The notes beneath the pieces were generated by a model that saw only the letters and a program-made list of their open reading frames with translations, ran no database searches and was not told the origin of the DNA. A stretch of 8,006 nt of DNA from assembly GCA_025924435.1 (NCBI GenBank), contig JAICIL010000211.1, positions 1 to 8,006 of the forward strand, in the 5' to 3' direction. Shown piece by piece: positions 5,909 through 8,006 of the stretch. A program made the translations under genes and the position numbers. Every line of letters starts with the position of its first letter. Within the stretch, counting starts at the first letter, position 1. The stretch is from Chloroflexia bacterium. GTDB taxonomy: Bacteria; Chloroflexota; Chloroflexia; Thermomicrobiales; JALYUS01.

Positions 5909-6370
5909 ATGGGGCGTATACAGATCGAGGCGTCGGCGGTCATTGACGCGCCTCCGGAAGCGGCATACGCGATCGTCGCGGACTACCGCACGGGGCATCC
6001 GGCGATTGTGCCGAAGGAGAACTTTCGCGATCTCGCCGTCGAAGAGGGCGGGTACGGCGCGGGGACGGTCATCCGCGCCCGCGTACGCGTCGGCGCCGAC
6101 GAGCGCACCGTCCGCCATCGCGTCACGGAGCCGGAGCCGGGCCGCGTGCTGATTGAGACAGATCTGGACGCCGACAGCGCGACCACCTTCACCTTCACGC
6201 CGCTGGACGACGACCGGCGGGTGCGCGTGCGGATCGCGACGGAGATGGCGGCAAGCCCCGGCATCCGGGGGGTGGTCGAACGCCTCTTCGCCCCGCCGAT
6301 GCTGCGCCGTATCTACCGGAAGGAACTGCGCCAACTCGCGGCGGTCGCGCAAACCGCCCGCGTCGTCTAA
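5909..6370 (+). CDS. SRPBCC (START/polyketide cyclase-like) small ligand-binding protein
   Basis: This 153-residue protein fits the SRPBCC helix-grip fold family, of the polyketide cyclase/dehydrase type. The N-terminal strand and helix IEASAVIDAPPEAAYAIVADY (6-26) is the family hallmark: a strand, then a Pro-rich turn, then an amphipathic helix. Following are strands such as AGTVIRARVRVGADERTVRHRV (51-72), RVLIETDL (79-86), TFTFTPLD (93-100) and RRVRVRIATEM (103-113), then a long C-terminal helix (about 121-150) that would close the pocket. No catalytic residues can be assigned; members bind hydrophobic ligands or act as cyclases. ATG 5909 follows GGAGGAG by 7 bases; a longer upstream reading frame lacks any family similarity. 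It has no membrane segment or signal peptide. Together with the neighbouring SnoaL-like gene it makes a divergent pair of small hydrophobic-ligand-type proteins. Confidence 0.85.
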   Translation: MGRIQIEASAVIDAPPEAAYAIVADYRTGHPAIVPKENFRDLAVEEGGYGAGTVIRARVRVGADERTVRHRVTEPEPGRVLIETDLDADSATTFTFTPLDDDRRVRVRIATEMAASPGIRGVVERLFAPPMLRRIYRKELRQLAAVAQTARVV

Positions 6371-6388
6371 AAAACAACACCCCGATCA

Positions 6389-6464
6389 AGCGCCGAGGAC
6401 GCAGAGAGCGCAAAGATCACAGAGAACGCGCAGAAAAGAATTTGCCCTCCGCGTCCTCGGCGCT
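6389..6464. repeat. CACAGAG-rich element with perfect 14-bp terminal inverted repeats
   Basis: AGCGCCGAGGACGC (6389-6402) is the exact reverse complement of 6451-6464, and the pairing continues for 3 of the next 4 positions inward. The 48-base interior is purine-rich with near-repeats (CGCAGAGAGCGCAAAG, CACAGAGAACGCGCAG). The remnant at 4142-4188 belongs to the same sequence family. It begins 18 bases after the SRPBCC stop. Its long stem could stop transcription, but no T-tract follows; a small dispersed intergenic repeat is the better description. Confidence 0.7.
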
Positions 6465-6490
6465 ACGTCTTCTTTCCTGTCGCGCTGCCG

Positions 6491-6496
6491 TATACT
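6491..6496 (+). promoter_or_regulatory. Candidate -10 box (TATACT) for the C69 peptidase gene
   Basis: TATACT matches the sigma-70-type -10 consensus at 5 of 6 positions and stands out in this GC-rich DNA. It lies 39 bases before the ATG at 6536, leaving a leader of about 30 bases that contains the GGAGG ribosome site. The region 17 bases upstream (TCTTCT-like) is only a poor -35. It implies that this gene has its own promoter after the repeat element. Confidence 0.5.
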
Positions 6497-6535
6497 GTCG
6501 GCCAGCGATCGGAATGAACCGGGAGGGGGCGACGG

Positions 6536-7942
6536 ATGGATACGGGGGGCCGCTTCGCGCATGCGCTGTCGTGCGACACGTCGGTCGTGGTCGGGGCCGC
6601 GACGTTCGATGGCTCGGTGATCTTCGCCAAGAACAGCGACCGCGCGGCGAACGAGTGCCAACCGCTCTTCCACGCACCGCGCCACCGGCACCCCGCCGGA
6701 GCGACCGCGCGCTGCCAGTACATCACCATCCCCCAGGCGGAGGAGACGTGGGAGGTGATCGGCTCGCGCCCGTACTGGCTCTGGGGCTTCGAGATGGGCG
6801 TCAACGAGTGGGGCGTCGCCATCGGCAACGAGGCGGTGCTGTCGCGCGAGCCGTACGAGGAGACCGGGCTGATCGGCATGGACCTCGTCCGCCTCGGCCT
6901 GGAGCGCGCGCGGACGGCGGACCTCGCCGTGCGGATCATCGGCAACCTCGTCGAGCGGTACGGGCAGGGCGGCTCGTGCGAGGCGAGCGGCTTCCGCACC
7001 TACCACAACTCGTTCATCGTCGCGGACCCGACGGGCGCGTGGATCGTCGAGACGATGGGCCGCCGCTGGGTCGCGCAGCGCGTGCGGGAGCGCGCGGCGA
7101 TCTCCAATCTCTACGCGATCCGCGACGCATGGGACGCCTGCTCACCCGGCGCGGTGGAACACGCGCAGGAGCAGTGCTGGGGCGGCGCGCCGTTCGACTT
7201 CGCCGCCGCCTACCAGGACCCGGAAGCGGACCTGCGCCCGCGCGCCTGCCGCCTCGACCGCGCCCGCGCCGTGCTCGGCGGCTACCGCGCGCCCGTCCGC
7301 GTCGCGGAGATGCAGGCGCTTTTGCGCGATCACGACGACGGCGATCTGCCGACCGGGCCGCAGCCGCTCCCCTCCATCTGCATGCACCTGGCGCCCGACC
7401 GCACGGGCGAGACGGCCGCCGCGATGGTCTGCCACCTGCGGCCGGACCGGCACCGCGAACTCGCCGTCACCTGCTGGACGGCCTTCGGCTCGCCCTGCCT
7501 GAGCGTCTTCCGGCCCGTCTATCCGTGCGCCGTTAGTCTGCCCGCCGTCCTCGATCGCGGCGGCGCGACGTACGACCCCGCGTCGCCGTGGTGGGCCTTC
7601 GAGCGGATGCAGCGGATCGTCGCCGCCGCCCCCGCGCTCGCGCCTATTGCCCGCGCCCGGCTGCACGCGCTGGAAACCGCCTTCCGCGCCGAGGCGGACG
7701 ACGCGGAGGCGGAGGCCGAGCGGTCGCTCGTGCGCGGCGACCACGCGCGGGCCGTCGCCATCCTCCGCGCCCTCGTGGACGCGACGACCGAGCGCGCCGT
7801 CGCCCTCGCCCGCACGCTCGGCGACGAACTGGCGGCGCGGGCGGGTGACGTAGCGAACCCGGCGATGGCCGAGGCGTGGCGCCCACTCAACGACGCCGTG
7901 GGGCTGCCCTCGATAGTTGGAGCGGTAACGCTAGCGCGCTGA
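6536..7942 (+). CDS. C69-family (secernin-like) dipeptidase, Ntn hydrolase
   Basis: This 468-residue protein matches the peptidase C69/secernin family, N-terminal-nucleophile enzymes that cleave dipeptides or related amides. The hallmark is CDTSVVVGAATFDGSVIFAK (13-32) followed by NSDR (33-36); Cys13 is the expected nucleophile, exposed when the first 12 residues (MDTGGRFAHALS) are removed. Further conserved blocks are YITIPQAEET (62-71), the SRPYWLWGFEMGVNEWGVAI stretch (77-96) leading to GNEAV, TGLIGMDLVRLGLERA (110-125), YHNSFIVADPTGAWIVET (156-173) and SICMH (280-284). The C-terminal part (about 370-440) is Ala/Arg/Glu-rich and helical. There is no convincing signal peptide, so the start segment is better read as a short propeptide. 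The ATG is preceded by GGGAGGGGG (6521-6529), about 9 bases away. It may stand alone, after a repeat and its own -10 box. Exact substrate is unknown. Confidence 0.9.
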   Translation: MDTGGRFAHALSCDTSVVVGAATFDGSVIFAKNSDRAANECQPLFHAPRHRHPAGATARCQYITIPQAEETWEVIGSRPYWLWGFEMGVNEWGVAIGNEAVLSREPYEETGLIGMDLVRLGLERARTADLAVRIIGNLVERYGQGGSCEASGFRTYHNSFIVADPTGAWIVETMGRRWVAQRVRERAAISNLYAIRDAWDACSPGAVEHAQEQCWGGAPFDFAAAYQDPEADLRPRACRLDRARAVLGGYRAPVRVAEMQALLRDHDDGDLPTGPQPLPSICMHLAPDRTGETAAAMVCHLRPDRHRELAVTCWTAFGSPCLSVFRPVYPCAVSLPAVLDRGGATYDPASPWWAFERMQRIVAAAPALAPIARARLHALETAFRAEADDAEAEAERSLVRGDHARAVAILRALVDATTERAVALARTLGDELAARAGDVANPAMAEAWRPLNDAVGLPSIVGAVTLAR

Positions 7943-7946
7943 ACGA

Positions 7947-8006
7947 CGGGATGCGGCTCATTCCTCCGTAGGGGCGGTTCGCGAACCGCCCAGCCCAGCC
8001 ATCCCG
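7947..8006. repeat. Palindromic intergenic repeat after the C69 gene
   Basis: The core 7972-7991 is a perfect 20-bp palindrome (GGGCGGTTCG then CGAACCGCCC), beginning 29 bases after the peptidase stop. It is enclosed by a second pair, CGGGATG (7947-7953) and CATCCCG (8000-8006), which reaches the window edge, so the element may continue. The GTAGGGGCGGTTCGCGAACC form is a commonly seen intergenic repeat in high-GC environmental bacteria (recollection, not searched). The hairpin could limit read-through, but no T-tract follows it. Confidence 0.7.

Noticed and set aside
6442..7536. Alternative + strand frame overlapping the C69 gene
   Set aside because: Arg/Pro-rich shadow of a gene with strong C69 motifs in its own frame.
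1..8006. CRISPR array, tRNA, rRNA, transposase, phage or defence genes
   Set aside because: I saw no regularly spaced identical repeats, no cloverleaf with tRNA-conserved loops, and no protein of these families in any frame.

Overview
The window is GC-rich bacterial DNA, visibly well above 60% G+C, and third codon positions are almost always G or C. It carries six largely complete genes of soluble metabolic enzymes or small ligand-binding proteins, plus the very end of a seventh. It is also rich in short intergenic palindromes and dispersed repeats: GGTAGCGCGGG hairpins, a CCTCACCCCCGGCCCC inverted pair, CACAGAG-rich elements, and a GGGCGGTTCG/CGAACCGCCC palindrome. From general knowledge, such a mix of gene families and repeats suits the Chloroflexota (Thermomicrobia/Sphaerobacter-like) or a similar high-GC environmental lineage. 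That assignment is inference; no marker gene is present.

Left edge (1-274): the last 19 codons of a copper amine oxidase run off the left edge on the + strand. The complete amine oxidase gene (214-2163, - strand) ends in exactly the same sequence, pointing the opposite way. The two ends form a perfect 79-bp inverted repeat around a 116-bp G/C-tract spacer. This is either a tail-to-tail gene duplication or an assembly fold-back.

Minus-strand pair (214-3904): a gamma-glutamyltransferase-like Ntn hydrolase is followed after 46 bp by the copper amine oxidase, probably as one transcript. The Ntn hydrolase keeps the self-cleaving Thr but seems to have lost the residues that hold a glutamyl group, so its substrate may be another N-acyl compound. 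A candidate -10 box embedded in a palindrome lies just upstream (3936-3956).

Middle (3905-6370): a repeat-filled divergent intergenic region leads to a + strand medium-chain dehydrogenase/reductase without zinc ligands, similar in pattern to BchC. It converges with a - strand SnoaL-like small protein, leaving only 9 bp between their stops. Next is a + strand SRPBCC (START-like) protein whose leader holds two hairpins.

Right end (6371-8006): after a CACAGAG-type repeat element and a good -10 box comes a complete C69/secernin-like dipeptidase, the second Ntn hydrolase of the window. A strong palindrome follows.

The layout suggests catabolic housekeeping (release or processing of amines and peptides, oxidation, ligand binding). 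I see no sign of a defence system, phage, transposase, CRISPR array, rRNA or tRNA. The strongest unusual signals are the inverted amine oxidase ends and the atypical active sites of the GGT-like protein and the dehydrogenase.
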